In this document: positions 35,979 to 44,083 of the stretch, piece by piece
Position numbering within the stretch: position 1 is the stretch's first letter
Layout of the letters: every line of letters begins with the position of its first letter
Origin: Propionivibrio sp.
GTDB taxonomy: Bacteria > Pseudomonadota > Gammaproteobacteria > Burkholderiales > Rhodocyclaceae
Length of the DNA: 64,000 bases
Direction of reading: 5' to 3'
Assembly (NCBI GenBank): GCA_016705685.1
Contig: JADJLB010000001.1
Span: 248,001 to 312,000 of the forward strand
Program-made: the position numbers and the translations under genes
The notes under the pieces: model-generated
What the model saw: only the letters and a program-made list of their open reading frames with translations
What the model was told of the DNA's origin: nothing
Database searches by the model: none

Positions 35979-36841
35979 TTCTTTTCTTTCACTTTGTTCA
36001 ACAGACTTGCTAGCCCTTGGCGCAGCGACGTCCTCGGCTCCCATCCACAGGCGGCTGCCGTCTTTGAGCAATCCAGCACCAAACTTGACGGTCCCGGCGA
36101 CGGGAATCGGGCTTTCACGATTCTGTCAGATTGGCCAACGACTTCCAGTGCCAATCTGGCTAGGTTTCCTATCGACGTTCCGACACCACTTCCCAAATTA
36201 AACAGACTTCCGTACTCTGCCGGACGGGAGTCATTGAGTGCTAACGCAACTAATGCTTCCGCTGCATCTTCGACCCACAGGAAATCACGCACCGGCTCCG
36301 TGTCCATTACTTCCAGAGCGTCTCTGTTTCCAAGCTGCCGCAAGATTGTGCTCAATACGTTCTTTTCGGACATTCCCGGCCCATAAACATTTGAAAGGCG
36401 ACCCACAACGCCTCCCGAAGAGTTCAGTACAGCAAGCTCCGAATTGCGCTTAATTCGCGTGTAGGCATCAACAATCCGGATTGCCGCTTCTGGTGATCGC
36501 ATGCTCAAGTCGGCGCCATCATAGAGCACCGAGGATGACGCGTAAACGACGCGCGAGTAGCCCTTCGCCAACAACGCCGTGAGCGTAGCATTTACGCCTT
36601 CTTCATATGCTTCGCCAGCTTCCTCGACCTCAGCGCGATCGCAATTTTCGGCTAGATGTATCAATACATCACCCGCTGGCGAATGCGAGTAATCCGGAAC
36701 CAGCGTTGCTTGTGGAATGCATGTTCGGCTGACCGCCGCCAATTCCACCCCTTCTCGCAGAGCAAGAGCGCGCAAAACGTAGCCGGCGAGAAAACCGGAC
36801 GCACCTGTGACAACAACCTTCAAGCGCCGTTCACAAATCAA
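35975..36841 (-). CDS. NAD-dependent epimerase/dehydratase family protein (SDR)
   Basis: A 288-residue extended SDR. VVVTGASGFLAGYVLRAL is the Rossmann motif, VVYASSSVLYDGADLS the serine region, and DAYTRIKRNSE should hold the YxxxK (Y-T-R-I-K). RDFLWVEDAAEALVALAL matches sugar-nucleotide epimerases. It overlaps legI by 11 bases and legG by four. A PtmA/PtmF-like role in the GDP-branch of legionaminate synthesis is possible, or epimerisation of another sugar. Confidence 0.78.
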   Translation of the reverse strand: MICERRLKVVVTGASGFLAGYVLRALALREGVELAAVSRTCIPQATLVPDYSHSPAGDVLIHLAENCDRAEVEEAGEAYEEGVNATLTALLAKGYSRVVYASSSVLYDGADLSMRSPEAAIRIVDAYTRIKRNSELAVLNSSGGVVGRLSNVYGPGMSEKNVLSTILRQLGNRDALEVMDTEPVRDFLWVEDAAEALVALALNDSRPAEYGSLFNLGSGVGTSIGNLARLALEVVGQSDRIVKARFPSPGPSSLVLDCSKTAAACGWEPRTSLRQGLASLLNKVKEKK

Positions 36842-37871
36842 GGTCAGTCTTCTTGATCTGAAACCCCTTTACTATCGGTGCAGACGCACGCTTACCAATC
36901 AACAACTCATAGTCCAACACTGAGAAATCCCCCCCACCCGGTCGCTTGAGCCAAATGTTCTCCTCACTCAAGACCTGACCAGCTTCGATATTCTGGATGG
37001 CGACTACCGAAGCAAAAGCAAACGCAATCGTCGGGGCCTCGGCGTCGACCGGTGTTTTTTCGCCGCCACGCGCAGCGTGAATAATTTTTGCTCCTTTAAT
37101 CAAATCGGAGAGCGCACACGGATCCATTGAGCAGACGATGTCGGGTCCCGGCCGATCCATACGATCTGTAAAGTGTCTTTCGAGAATTGAAGCGCCTAAG
37201 GCGACAGCGCCCAAACAGGGGTAGTTTGAAGTGGTGTGATCGGATAATCCGATCACCGCGTCCGGAAAAGTTTCCTTCATTTGGACCATAGCGCCCAATC
37301 GAACCAGCTCAGGCGGTGTCGGATAAATATTCGTACAATGCAGCAGCGCAAATGGCACATTTGCCTTGCGCAGTATCTCAACCGTCGGAAGGACAGTATC
37401 GATTGAATTCATGCCGGTACTAACGATAATCGGCTTACCGAAACGGGAGGCATATTTGATCAAGGGGTAGTTGTTGCATTCGCCCGAACCGATTTTGAAA
37501 GCCGGGATATCAAAGGCAACAAGTCGATCGACCGCCGCGCGCGAAAATGGCGTACTAAGAAAGATAGCTCCACGCTGCTGCGTGTGCTGCATTAGACGCC
37601 ATTCATCATCTTCGGAGAGCGCGCAGCGACCCATGATTTCGTAAATGGAAACATCGGCATTACCGGGTATCACCAACTTCGCCTCATTGGACATTTCGTC
37701 CTCAATGATATGCGTCTGATGCTTGATGATCTCTGCACCAGAATCTATGGCAGCATCCGCCATGGCAATAGCGGTATCGATGGATCCCTCATGATTGATA
37801 CCAATTTCCGCAATCACAATAGGTGGATGATCGTCACCAATCAAGCGGCCAGCAATATCAAAGTCCGCCAC
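36831..37871 (-). CDS. legI: Legionaminate/sialate synthase (NeuB family, first copy)
   Basis: A 346-residue synthase. IVIAEIGINHEGSIDTAIAM is the family start, ASILERHFTDRMDRPGPDI the substrate motif and AGQVLSEENIWLKRPGGG part of the SAF domain. It condenses PEP with the 6-deoxy-mannosamine product of LegG. It is the most canonical of the three NeuB proteins in the window and lies between legB and the SDR. The specific sugar (legionaminic or a close relative) rests on the neighbouring legB and legG. Confidence 0.92.
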   Translation of the reverse strand: MADFDIAGRLIGDDHPPIVIAEIGINHEGSIDTAIAMADAAIDSGAEIIKHQTHIIEDEMSNEAKLVIPGNADVSIYEIMGRCALSEDDEWRLMQHTQQRGAIFLSTPFSRAAVDRLVAFDIPAFKIGSGECNNYPLIKYASRFGKPIIVSTGMNSIDTVLPTVEILRKANVPFALLHCTNIYPTPPELVRLGAMVQMKETFPDAVIGLSDHTTSNYPCLGAVALGASILERHFTDRMDRPGPDIVCSMDPCALSDLIKGAKIIHAARGGEKTPVDAEAPTIAFAFASVVAIQNIEAGQVLSEENIWLKRPGGGDFSVLDYELLIGKRASAPIVKGFQIKKTDLDL

Positions 37872-37995
37872 AATTCTCTCCTGAATCTGTTTGAATTGGC
37901 GATTCGCTAAAATGAGATTCGAGCACTAATTGTTTCATACAACTGTATGACGCTGGTGACCTGTTTTCGAAAATGGGATCGTTTACTACAAACAC

Positions 37996-39006
37996 TCACA
38001 GGTTGTAGCTATCCGCTTTGTATCGGCGCAGATTATCTGGCTGCACGAACCATTCGGCAGTTTCCGCCAAACCACGCTTGAACCCTTCGCGGCCACCGTA
38101 GCGGGGCTGCCAGCCGAAAATCTGTTTTGCTTTGGAGTTATCGGCCCATAAGCGCTCAACCTCGGAGTTTTCGGGACGTAAGCGGCTTTCGTCCGTGCTT
38201 ATCTCGATCTTGACGCTCATGGCTTCGGCAATCAATTGTGCGGTATCGCCAATTGAAATCTCGAAGTTGCTCCCGAAGTTGACCGCTTCACCCAGACCTT
38301 GATCAGAATTCAATGCGGCGATGAACCCTTCAACCGTGTCACTTACAAAATTGAAATCTCGTGTCGGAGATACCGCACCGAGCTTTATCTGCCTCATCCC
38401 ATTTGCGATCTGGGTAATGACGGTAGGGATCACGGCACGGGCGGACTGACGTGGGCCATAGGTATTGAATGGCCGCGCGATCACCACTGGCAAACCAAAC
38501 GAGGCATAGAAGGAATAGGCCAATTGATCTGCTGCAATTTTGGTGGCCGAGTATGGAGACTGCCCTTGCAATGGGTGCTCTTCGGTAATCGGGACAAAAC
38601 GTGCGGTCCCGTAAACTTCGCTGGTCGAAGTATGAATTACCCTTCTTGTTCCCAGATCCCGGGCTGCTTGAAGCACATTTAGAGTTCCTTTGATATTCGT
38701 ATCAACATAGGTATCGGGTGAATGATAGGAGTAGGGAATAGCTATCAGGGCAGCCAAATGCAGCACCTTGTCGCAGCCCTTCATCGCTTCTTTTACCCCA
38801 TGCGGATCACGGATATCGCCGGCGAAAACCTGGAACTCGCCCTTAACGTCGGTGGCGCAATTGTCCAGCCAACCCCAGGAATTGAATGAATTGTAAAGGA
38901 CGAAGGCCCGAACATTATGGCCAGCGCGAACCAGGGCTTCAGTGAGGTGCGAACCGATGAAACCGTCAGCTCCGGTAACAAGGACTTTAGAGGTTTTTGG
39001 CATCAA
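37996..39006 (-). CDS. legB: N-acetylglucosamine-nucleotide 4,6-dehydratase (LegB)
   Basis: A 336-residue SDR. VLVTGADGFIGSHLTEAL and the LegB-typical VRAFVLYNSFNSWGWLDN open it, and SPYSATKIAADQL has the YxxxK. LegB removes water from UDP- or GDP-GlcNAc to give the 4-keto-6-deoxy sugar that starts legionaminate synthesis. It is separated from legI by 124 bp, an interval long enough for an internal promoter. No LegC aminotransferase or LegH acetyltransferase gene is next to it. Confidence 0.93.
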   Translation of the reverse strand: MMPKTSKVLVTGADGFIGSHLTEALVRAGHNVRAFVLYNSFNSWGWLDNCATDVKGEFQVFAGDIRDPHGVKEAMKGCDKVLHLAALIAIPYSYHSPDTYVDTNIKGTLNVLQAARDLGTRRVIHTSTSEVYGTARFVPITEEHPLQGQSPYSATKIAADQLAYSFYASFGLPVVIARPFNTYGPRQSARAVIPTVITQIANGMRQIKLGAVSPTRDFNFVSDTVEGFIAALNSDQGLGEAVNFGSNFEISIGDTAQLIAEAMSVKIEISTDESRLRPENSEVERLWADNSKAKQIFGWQPRYGGREGFKRGLAETAEWFVQPDNLRRYKADSYNL

Positions 39007-39025
39007 GACAGCCCGATTAGATGAT

Positions 39026-40801
39026 TCACTCAGATTGAATTACAACTTCATGATAGGTGCCGGCACGAAGAATACGTCTCTCGCCGAGCTCTACTATCTG
39101 CGTGCAGTTCTTCAAAGTCGTGAGGCGGTGAGCGATGATGAGTATTGTGAGGTCTTCACTTAATCCTTCGATGGCCTGCATGACAGCTTGTTCAGTTTCA
39201 TTGTCTAGTGCGTTGGTGGCCTCGTCAAAGATGATCACATCGGCTTGTTTGTAAAGAGCACGTGCGATGCCGATGCGCTGACGTTGCCCGCCGGAAAGCC
39301 GAATACCGCGCTCTCCCACGACGGTCTGGTATTGTTGAGGCCAAGTCTCAATGATGTCGGCGATCTGTGCCTGGCGTGCGACCTGCCTGACACGCTCATG
39401 GTCTATCTGCCCTTTAGATATGCCAAAGGCTATATTTTCTTCGATTGTTCTGTCCGCAAGAAAAATAGCCTGCGGGACATGCGCAATATGAGTTTGCCAG
39501 TTGCGACAGTTGGCAGACGTAATGCACTGGCCATCTATCTCTAAAGCGCCTTCAGTGGATTGCAGCAGACCCATGACGATATCGAGCAACGTACTCTTGC
39601 CACTACCGGTCGCCCCGATGAAACCAACTCGACTACCTCGGGCTATTGTGAGATCAAGTTTCTCAAGCACCCAAGGTGTTTCCGGACCATAGCGAAACGA
39701 GAGTTGATTGAGCCTGATCTGTTGCTGAAAAGGCATCGGGTTGGCCGCAGGCTGATCAGCATACTCAGGCAAGGGTTGGTCAAGAAGTTCCAGGGAATCC
39801 TGCAGGGAAGCCTGCCCCGCCTTAACGTTTGCCCACGCCGCATATGCCTGCTGCAAGACGGGCAACAAGCGCTGAGCGCCGAGCGCCAATGCCCCGAGGA
39901 CTGGGATAGCCCTAGCGATACCCTCGGTTTGTTGGGTAAGTGAGTACGCTAGCGTAGCAATGAGCGTCATCCCTAGTGCTTCCATCGCATAGCGGGGGCT
40001 GGCACTGATAAACACGCTGCTGCCCTGCGAGTGACGTAGGGGCAAATCGGCACTTCGGTAGATTTGACAGTAGGTAGCCTGGCTGCCATCAATCAGGACG
40101 TCGCGAATTCCGCCCAACCCTTCTTGCAGGGATTTGATAACGCGTGTGGATTCACGCGCCGCGAGTTGACTGTTAACCAGAAGCCGATTCCGCGTAATTC
40201 TGATGATGAGTGCGTAGATCAGGCCAAAACCAACAAATGCGGTTAGAGCCACAAGCGGCTCAATAGATAACAGCGCAATGAGGATAGCAATCAACATGAC
40301 ACTCGAACCAATGAGGTTGAGGAACATCATGATGGCATTGATTACGCCACTGGTTTTGTTCGAAATACCGTTAATAATCTCACTGCTGTTGCGAGCTACA
40401 TGAACCGCATACGGCTGATAAAGCGTGCGCCGATAGATGTTGATACTGAGATCAGCCCCGGTGGCGAAGGTAAGGCGGGTGCTTGCCCAAAGCAGTAATA
40501 AACGCATTGCTCCAGCCACGAGAGCGGCAATACTGAAAACGACAGTAATCGGCAGCAGGAGTTGTTCTGGCGAAGTGATACCCAGAATCTGGATTATGGG
40601 CTGGACAACCGGGCGTTCAAAAATGCGATCCGGTGTAGTCAGCACGGCTAGAAATGGCATCACAGCCCCGATGCTGAGGATCTCTGCAAACGAGGAAAGA
40701 ATCATCAAAACCAGCAAAAGCCCGAACTGAACCCGCCGCCGCCGACTGATGTGCTGCCAGAGCCGGTTAAAGAGGTGGGTTATGGGTTGGGTGGATTGCA
40801 C
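39026..40801 (-). CDS. ABC transporter with fused permease and ATPase (PglK/MsbA-like flippase)
   Basis: A 591-residue half-transporter. Six hydrophobic helices span about residues 20-310; the ATPase has Walker A GFIGATGSGKSTLLDIV, signature RLSGGQRQRIGIARAL, Walker B VIIFDEATNALD and H-loop LIIAHRLTTL. The GTG start at 40801 follows GGAGG. As the first gene after the ops-bearing leader, and with no Wzx seen in the window, it is the best candidate for flipping the lipid-linked glycan, as PglK does. A lipid A exporter role is less likely here. Confidence 0.86.
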   Translation of the reverse strand: MQSTQPITHLFNRLWQHISRRRRVQFGLLLVLMILSSFAEILSIGAVMPFLAVLTTPDRIFERPVVQPIIQILGITSPEQLLLPITVVFSIAALVAGAMRLLLLWASTRLTFATGADLSINIYRRTLYQPYAVHVARNSSEIINGISNKTSGVINAIMMFLNLIGSSVMLIAILIALLSIEPLVALTAFVGFGLIYALIIRITRNRLLVNSQLAARESTRVIKSLQEGLGGIRDVLIDGSQATYCQIYRSADLPLRHSQGSSVFISASPRYAMEALGMTLIATLAYSLTQQTEGIARAIPVLGALALGAQRLLPVLQQAYAAWANVKAGQASLQDSLELLDQPLPEYADQPAANPMPFQQQIRLNQLSFRYGPETPWVLEKLDLTIARGSRVGFIGATGSGKSTLLDIVMGLLQSTEGALEIDGQCITSANCRNWQTHIAHVPQAIFLADRTIEENIAFGISKGQIDHERVRQVARQAQIADIIETWPQQYQTVVGERGIRLSGGQRQRIGIARALYKQADVIIFDEATNALDNETEQAVMQAIEGLSEDLTILIIAHRLTTLKNCTQIVELGERRILRAGTYHEVVIQSE

Positions 40802-40818
40802 ATGCCTCCATTCAGAAT

Positions 40819-40839
40819 CGATTGGCGAACGCCTAATCG
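40819..40839 (-). promoter_or_regulatory. Leader hairpin before the flippase gene
   Basis: An inverted repeat CGATTGGCG-AA-CGCCTAATCG forms a nine-pair stem with a one-base bulge and a two-base loop. It lies 18 bases before the flippase start and about 43 bases downstream of the ops-like element on the transcribed strand. It may pause RNA polymerase or shape the leader; no U-tract follows, so it is not an obvious terminator. Confidence 0.35.
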
Positions 40840-40882
40840 CATTTATCTATACTGTCGCTGGGGATGTTTCTTGTTGAATCGC

Positions 40883-40894
40883 CACGCTACCGCC
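40883..40894 (-). promoter_or_regulatory. ops (operon polarity suppressor) element for RfaH-type antitermination
   Basis: The minus strand reads GGCGGTAGCGTG in the leader between the antiterminator gene and the long polysaccharide cluster. This matches the core and extension of the enterobacterial ops element (GGCGGTAGCGT), where RNA polymerase pauses and loads RfaH. It is correctly oriented, lies in the 161 bp gap, about 80 bases before the first structural gene, and a NusG/RfaH-like gene is immediately upstream. Recruitment of that protein is inferred. Confidence 0.75.
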
Positions 40895-40962
40895 CTTGAA
40901 TTAGGCGTCATTCCAAAAAACGCATTTCCCGACAATTAAAGGTGATCGCAACGAGTGAAACT

Positions 40963-41493
40963 CTATGCCGCTCTACGCACAACACATACCGGCAAACTGA
41001 TTTGCTGAGGTCTTGCCAGAATATCCATCAGCACTATCACTCTCGCTTCGCCGTCCGGCGTCTTATACAAGCGCTGCAATACTGTCTCGATTCCGACAAA
41101 CGGCCCGTCGATCACTCTTAGCCGCTCACCCACTTCAAACAGTTTCTTCTGCTGAACTGGTTGCTCAGCCAGTGCCTCGATAAGTGAAGATGGTATACGC
41201 GTGGTCACACCGCCAAACTCAACCAGCCGAACAACGCCACGTGTGCTGCGTATCGTCGACCAGTTACTGCGTCCAACTTCCAGATAAACGAAGAGGTAAC
41301 GCGGAAACAAGGCCTCGGCGATTTCAACTTGTCGCCCCCCGCGCAAACGCTCGGCAGACAGCGTGGGCAGAAAGCAGACGAACCCCTGATTGCGCAGATT
41401 TTCCAGCGCACGCGCTTCCTGGCGTGGCCGGGTATAAACCACATACCAGCCTGACTCCTCCGCGTGCTGCCCGGGTTTTGTCGGCGAGATCAA
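40963..41493 (-). CDS. rfaH: NusG-like/RfaH-type transcription antitermination protein
   Basis: A 176-residue specialised NusG paralogue. The NGN domain begins WYVVYTRPRQEARALENL and has ALFPRYLFVYLEVGRSNWST; a C-terminal KOW segment has GERLRVIDGPFVGIETVLQR. Length and sequence fit RfaH more than housekeeping NusG, whose gene sits with ribosomal genes. It overlaps the MarR-type gene by four bases and lies just before an ops-like element. It should let polymerase read the very long cluster. Symbol by similarity. Confidence 0.88.
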   Translation of the reverse strand: MISPTKPGQHAEESGWYVVYTRPRQEARALENLRNQGFVCFLPTLSAERLRGGRQVEIAEALFPRYLFVYLEVGRSNWSTIRSTRGVVRLVEFGGVTTRIPSSLIEALAEQPVQQKKLFEVGERLRVIDGPFVGIETVLQRLYKTPDGEARVIVLMDILARPQQISLPVCVVRRAA

Positions 41494-41915
41494 CGTGAAT
41501 CTCCGATAACCAACTGCTGCGGCGAGGCGTCAGCGTTGACGTAGCATTCGCCACTCCCCGTCGCCATCACTTCCCGCCGCAATACTTCGATCTCTCGCTG
41601 CAAATCGCCGTATTCGCGCATCTTGCGCTGGAGAAAGCTGACTGTAATCTGGGTTTTTTCTTCGATGCCACGCGGCGTGAGCAGGTAGGCATAGGCAAGC
41701 TTATTGTTCGCCTTCCGAAAATTGTTGATCTTCACCAGCCCTTTTTCAACCAGGGCGCTGAGGCAATAGTTCGCTTTGCCAACACTGATACTCAAGCGTC
41801 TTGCCAGATCGCGCTGGCTGATTTGGGGCTCTTCGGCAAGAAGTTTCAGCAATTTGTAGCGCAGGTCATCGTTTAGCACAACATCTACTCGAGTGCGTTC
41901 AACAACTGAACACAC
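41490..41915 (-). CDS. MarR-family EPS-associated transcriptional regulator
   Basis: A 141-residue winged-helix protein. Helix-turn-helix residues lie in QISQRDLARRLSISVGKANY near 31-50, with a wing ending in LVKINNFRKANNKLAYAYLL, and a C-terminal coiled coil (LQREIEVLRREVMATG). Such MarR-type proteins are typically the first gene of exopolysaccharide clusters with an RfaH-like partner, as here. The GTG start at 41915 overlaps a short inverted repeat (GTTCA-TGAAC), a possible autoregulatory site. Confidence 0.87.
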   Translation of the reverse strand: MCSVVERTRVDVVLNDDLRYKLLKLLAEEPQISQRDLARRLSISVGKANYCLSALVEKGLVKINNFRKANNKLAYAYLLTPRGIEEKTQITVSFLQRKMREYGDLQREIEVLRREVMATGSGECYVNADASPQQLVIGDSR

Positions 41916-41989
41916 TACACGTAAACTACGCAGGTTTCAATATCTATTCACCTTCGCGCAGCCAATTTGCCGCGAACGTTCACCCGAAA

Positions 41990-42012
41990 CCTGCCCTGTT
42001 GAACCGGGCAGG
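41990..42012. other. Hairpin-forming inverted repeat between phaM and the cluster regulator
   Basis: CCTGCCC and GGGCAGG form a perfect seven-base stem around a nine-base loop in the 146 bp gap after phaM. There is no T-run on either side, so an intrinsic terminator is not supported. It could be a transcription-stop aid or an operator. The gap otherwise holds the upstream region of the MarR-type gene. Confidence 0.35.
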
Positions 42013-42061
42013 CCAATGTCTAATCGAATCCGCGCCTAACAGTGAGCGCATACTACCAGGG

Positions 42062-42520
42062 CTATTTCTTATCCGGCTTGCCAGACGACTTTGCTGAACT
42101 TGTCGGCGTTGCAGTTTGCTTTTCCATCGCTTCTTGCATTTGCGATTGAATTTGCTGCATCAACGCCCACGGCCACATGGTCGCTTGCAGCGCATCATCA
42201 GCACCGTCTTTCTTTGCGGGTCCGGCAGACATCTTTAAAGATGGGAGTTTTGCCACGGTGCCCAGGTCAGGTTTGATATTGCTCATTTGCTTGACAGCAT
42301 TGAGCGTAGTGCATTGCATTTCAAGGGTCTGGATTGTCATCTGCAACATCGACAGGTTCATCTTAAGCCAGCCTTCGACTGCTTTCAGATCAACCAGACG
42401 TTTCTCCAATTCATCCACATCGAAAGTCGGAGTGACCATGCCCGGTAGGGAAAAGCCCATTTTTCCCCACAAATTTTGAGCGAATTCCAGCGGATTGCTT
42501 GGGGGGGTATTTGTCGTCAT
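42062..42520 (-). CDS. phaM: PhaM-like polyhydroxyalkanoate granule-associated regulator
   Basis: A 152-residue protein. PLEFAQNLWGKMGFSLPGM opens the family domain and TFDVDELEKRLVDLKAVEGW, followed by MTIQTLEMQCTTLNAVKQM, forms the helical core. The C-terminus (AKSSGKPDKK) is lysine-rich, as in PhaM of Ralstonia, which binds DNA and PHB synthase and distributes granules at division. It implies PHA storage in this organism. It is transcribed alone, upstream of the polysaccharide cluster. Confidence 0.85.
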   Translation of the reverse strand: MTTNTPPSNPLEFAQNLWGKMGFSLPGMVTPTFDVDELEKRLVDLKAVEGWLKMNLSMLQMTIQTLEMQCTTLNAVKQMSNIKPDLGTVAKLPSLKMSAGPAKKDGADDALQATMWPWALMQQIQSQMQEAMEKQTATPTSSAKSSGKPDKK

Positions 42521-42672
42521 CGTGTCGCTCCAATCGTTGTAAGAGACTCACCATAGCAAACTATTTCGCGGATGGAACAGTCATGCCCTAAATAGACGCC
42601 AAGGCGCAGCTATCATAACCTCATTTTTGTTGAATCCTGGCGATGATCGTCGCTACGCGATGGTTGGCGCAA

Positions 42673-43476
42673 TCAGCGCTGATAGCAGTATAGCCGTGTT
42701 TCTCGTGCATCATTCACTTCGACAATGCCACTGGGTTCAATTCCCGGTGCAGCAAAACTGTTGCTGATGAACAGGCTCCCTGGGCGCATTTCGCGCACAA
42801 CCTTTTTCCATAACGCTGGCATGGGAGCCGGGGAAAGGAACGCATAAACCACATCGTATTCCGCGAGATTGGCATGCCAAAAATCGCCCCAGCACCACCG
42901 GCAGTTGGCCAGACCAACGGTCGAAATATAACCGGCCAACCACGTGGCCGGAGCGTTTTCGATACCGGTGAACAGAGCATCTGCGCGCGCTCGGGCCAAC
43001 GGTCGCAGCACGCTACCGATGCCGGCCCCCAAGTCGACCAGGCGCATTCCGGATCGCTCTACGGTGATTGCGGCGATAGCAGCTGCCGTGGCGGTGTTGG
43101 AAAGGTAGAGCGGTATCTGTCCGGCGATCGCACCGCGATAGACAAGCAGCATGAGCATGAACGCCAGCAGAAACCAGCCTGGGTCAATCGACAAAGCAGC
43201 GACGGCCCAGGCCAGTGGCGCAAATAAAGCGTGTATCAACGTCCACCACCAGGGTTGGCGGGTGACCATGGCGATCAGGAGTGCGGCGCCCCCGATGGCA
43301 AGCGCAGTAGCCATCCAGGGCATGGATTCATTTCTGATGCCGTAGTAAGGCCAGGCCAATGACAGTACCGCGAATGCCGCAGCACACTGCAGTGCCAGTT
43401 GGCGCAAATACGTCCGCGGCTGCGGGCTGAGCTGAATCTCGTTGCCAGAGTCGGGTTCAACCGGAAGTAAAGACAA
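42673..43476 (-). CDS. Membrane-anchored class I SAM methyltransferase
   Basis: A 267-residue protein. Four or so hydrophobic helices fill residues 25-115 (WWWTLIHALFAPLAWAVAAL). A methyltransferase domain follows, with LVDLGAGIGSVLRPLARARA as SAM motif and YDVVYAFLSPAPMPALWKKV. This layout resembles uncharacterised betaproteobacterial methyltransferases with a membrane domain. The target may be a membrane protein or lipid. It faces away from the tRNA and thi genes. Confidence 0.76.
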   Translation of the reverse strand: MSLLPVEPDSGNEIQLSPQPRTYLRQLALQCAAAFAVLSLAWPYYGIRNESMPWMATALAIGGAALLIAMVTRQPWWWTLIHALFAPLAWAVAALSIDPGWFLLAFMLMLLVYRGAIAGQIPLYLSNTATAAAIAAITVERSGMRLVDLGAGIGSVLRPLARARADALFTGIENAPATWLAGYISTVGLANCRWCWGDFWHANLAEYDVVYAFLSPAPMPALWKKVVREMRPGSLFISNSFAAPGIEPSGIVEVNDARETRLYCYQR

Positions 43477-43659
43477 TACTTTGCTCCTGAACTTGGACGC
43501 TTATTGTAGCCCGCGCTTTCACGCATCGACTCAAACACAAGCTGACAGGGCGGTACGGGCGGCCGGGACGCTGCTCTATCGTCAGCCGACGACAAGACAC
43601 ATTGCTGCCGTCAAGTTGTGAAAACAGGCCCAAGCATCGTAGAATGGCCGACCAGTTAA

Positions 43660-43733
43660 GCGGGCGTCGTATAATGGTAATACCCTAGCTTCCCAAGCTA
43701 GAGCCGTGGGTTCGATTCCCATCGCCCGCTCCA
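43660..43733 (+). tRNA. tRNA-Gly (anticodon CCC)
   Basis: The 74-base sequence folds as a tRNA: acceptor arms GCGGGCG and CGCCCGC, anticodon stem CTAGC/GCTAG around the loop TTCCCAA (anticodon CCC), and a T-arm GTGGGTTCGATTCCCAT. The discriminator base is T and CCA is encoded in the DNA. It stands alone between a methyltransferase and thiS. Confidence 0.95.
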
Positions 43734-43836
43734 GGTGCCCATTGCGCCGATTTTGTTCGCCAATGCAATTTATGGACTTGCCTTGTTCAGGATTCGACAA
43801 GGCGAACGGTCGGACCTAAGGATAGAACGGCGGTTA

Positions 43837-44037
43837 ATGAAGATCACGATCAATGGCGAACTTCGCCAATTCCCGACAGCAATGACAGTGGCTGCCCTGG
43901 TCGACGCACTGGGCTATGCCGGCAAGCGCATCGCAGTCGAACGTAACGGTGAAATCGTGCCCCGGGGCAAACATGGCGAAGTAACGCTGGGCGATGCCGA
44001 TACGCTTGAAATTGTCGTTGCCGTCGGCGGTGGATAG
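43837..44037 (+). CDS. thiS: ThiS sulfur-carrier protein
   Basis: A 66-residue beta-grasp protein. MKITINGELRQF is the N-terminus and the C-terminal VVAVGGG carries the Gly-Gly tail that is adenylated and thiocarboxylated. It carries sulfur for the thiazole ring of thiamine. The ATG at 43837 gives the normal length; a GTG frame opening at 43735 is too early. It is followed after 46 bases by thiG. No TPP riboswitch was recognised before it. Confidence 0.94.
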   Translation: MKITINGELRQFPTAMTVAALVDALGYAGKRIAVERNGEIVPRGKHGEVTLGDADTLEIVVAVGGG

Positions 44038-44083
44038 GCACGAACGACACGAATACAAATGAAAGCAACCCTCAGGAAACCCC

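Noticed and set aside
41990-42012. Intrinsic terminator of phaM
   Set aside because: The stem is good but no T-run follows on either strand.
43734-43836. TPP riboswitch before thiS
   Set aside because: The 103 bases between the tRNA and thiS do not show the conserved TPP-sensor sequences.
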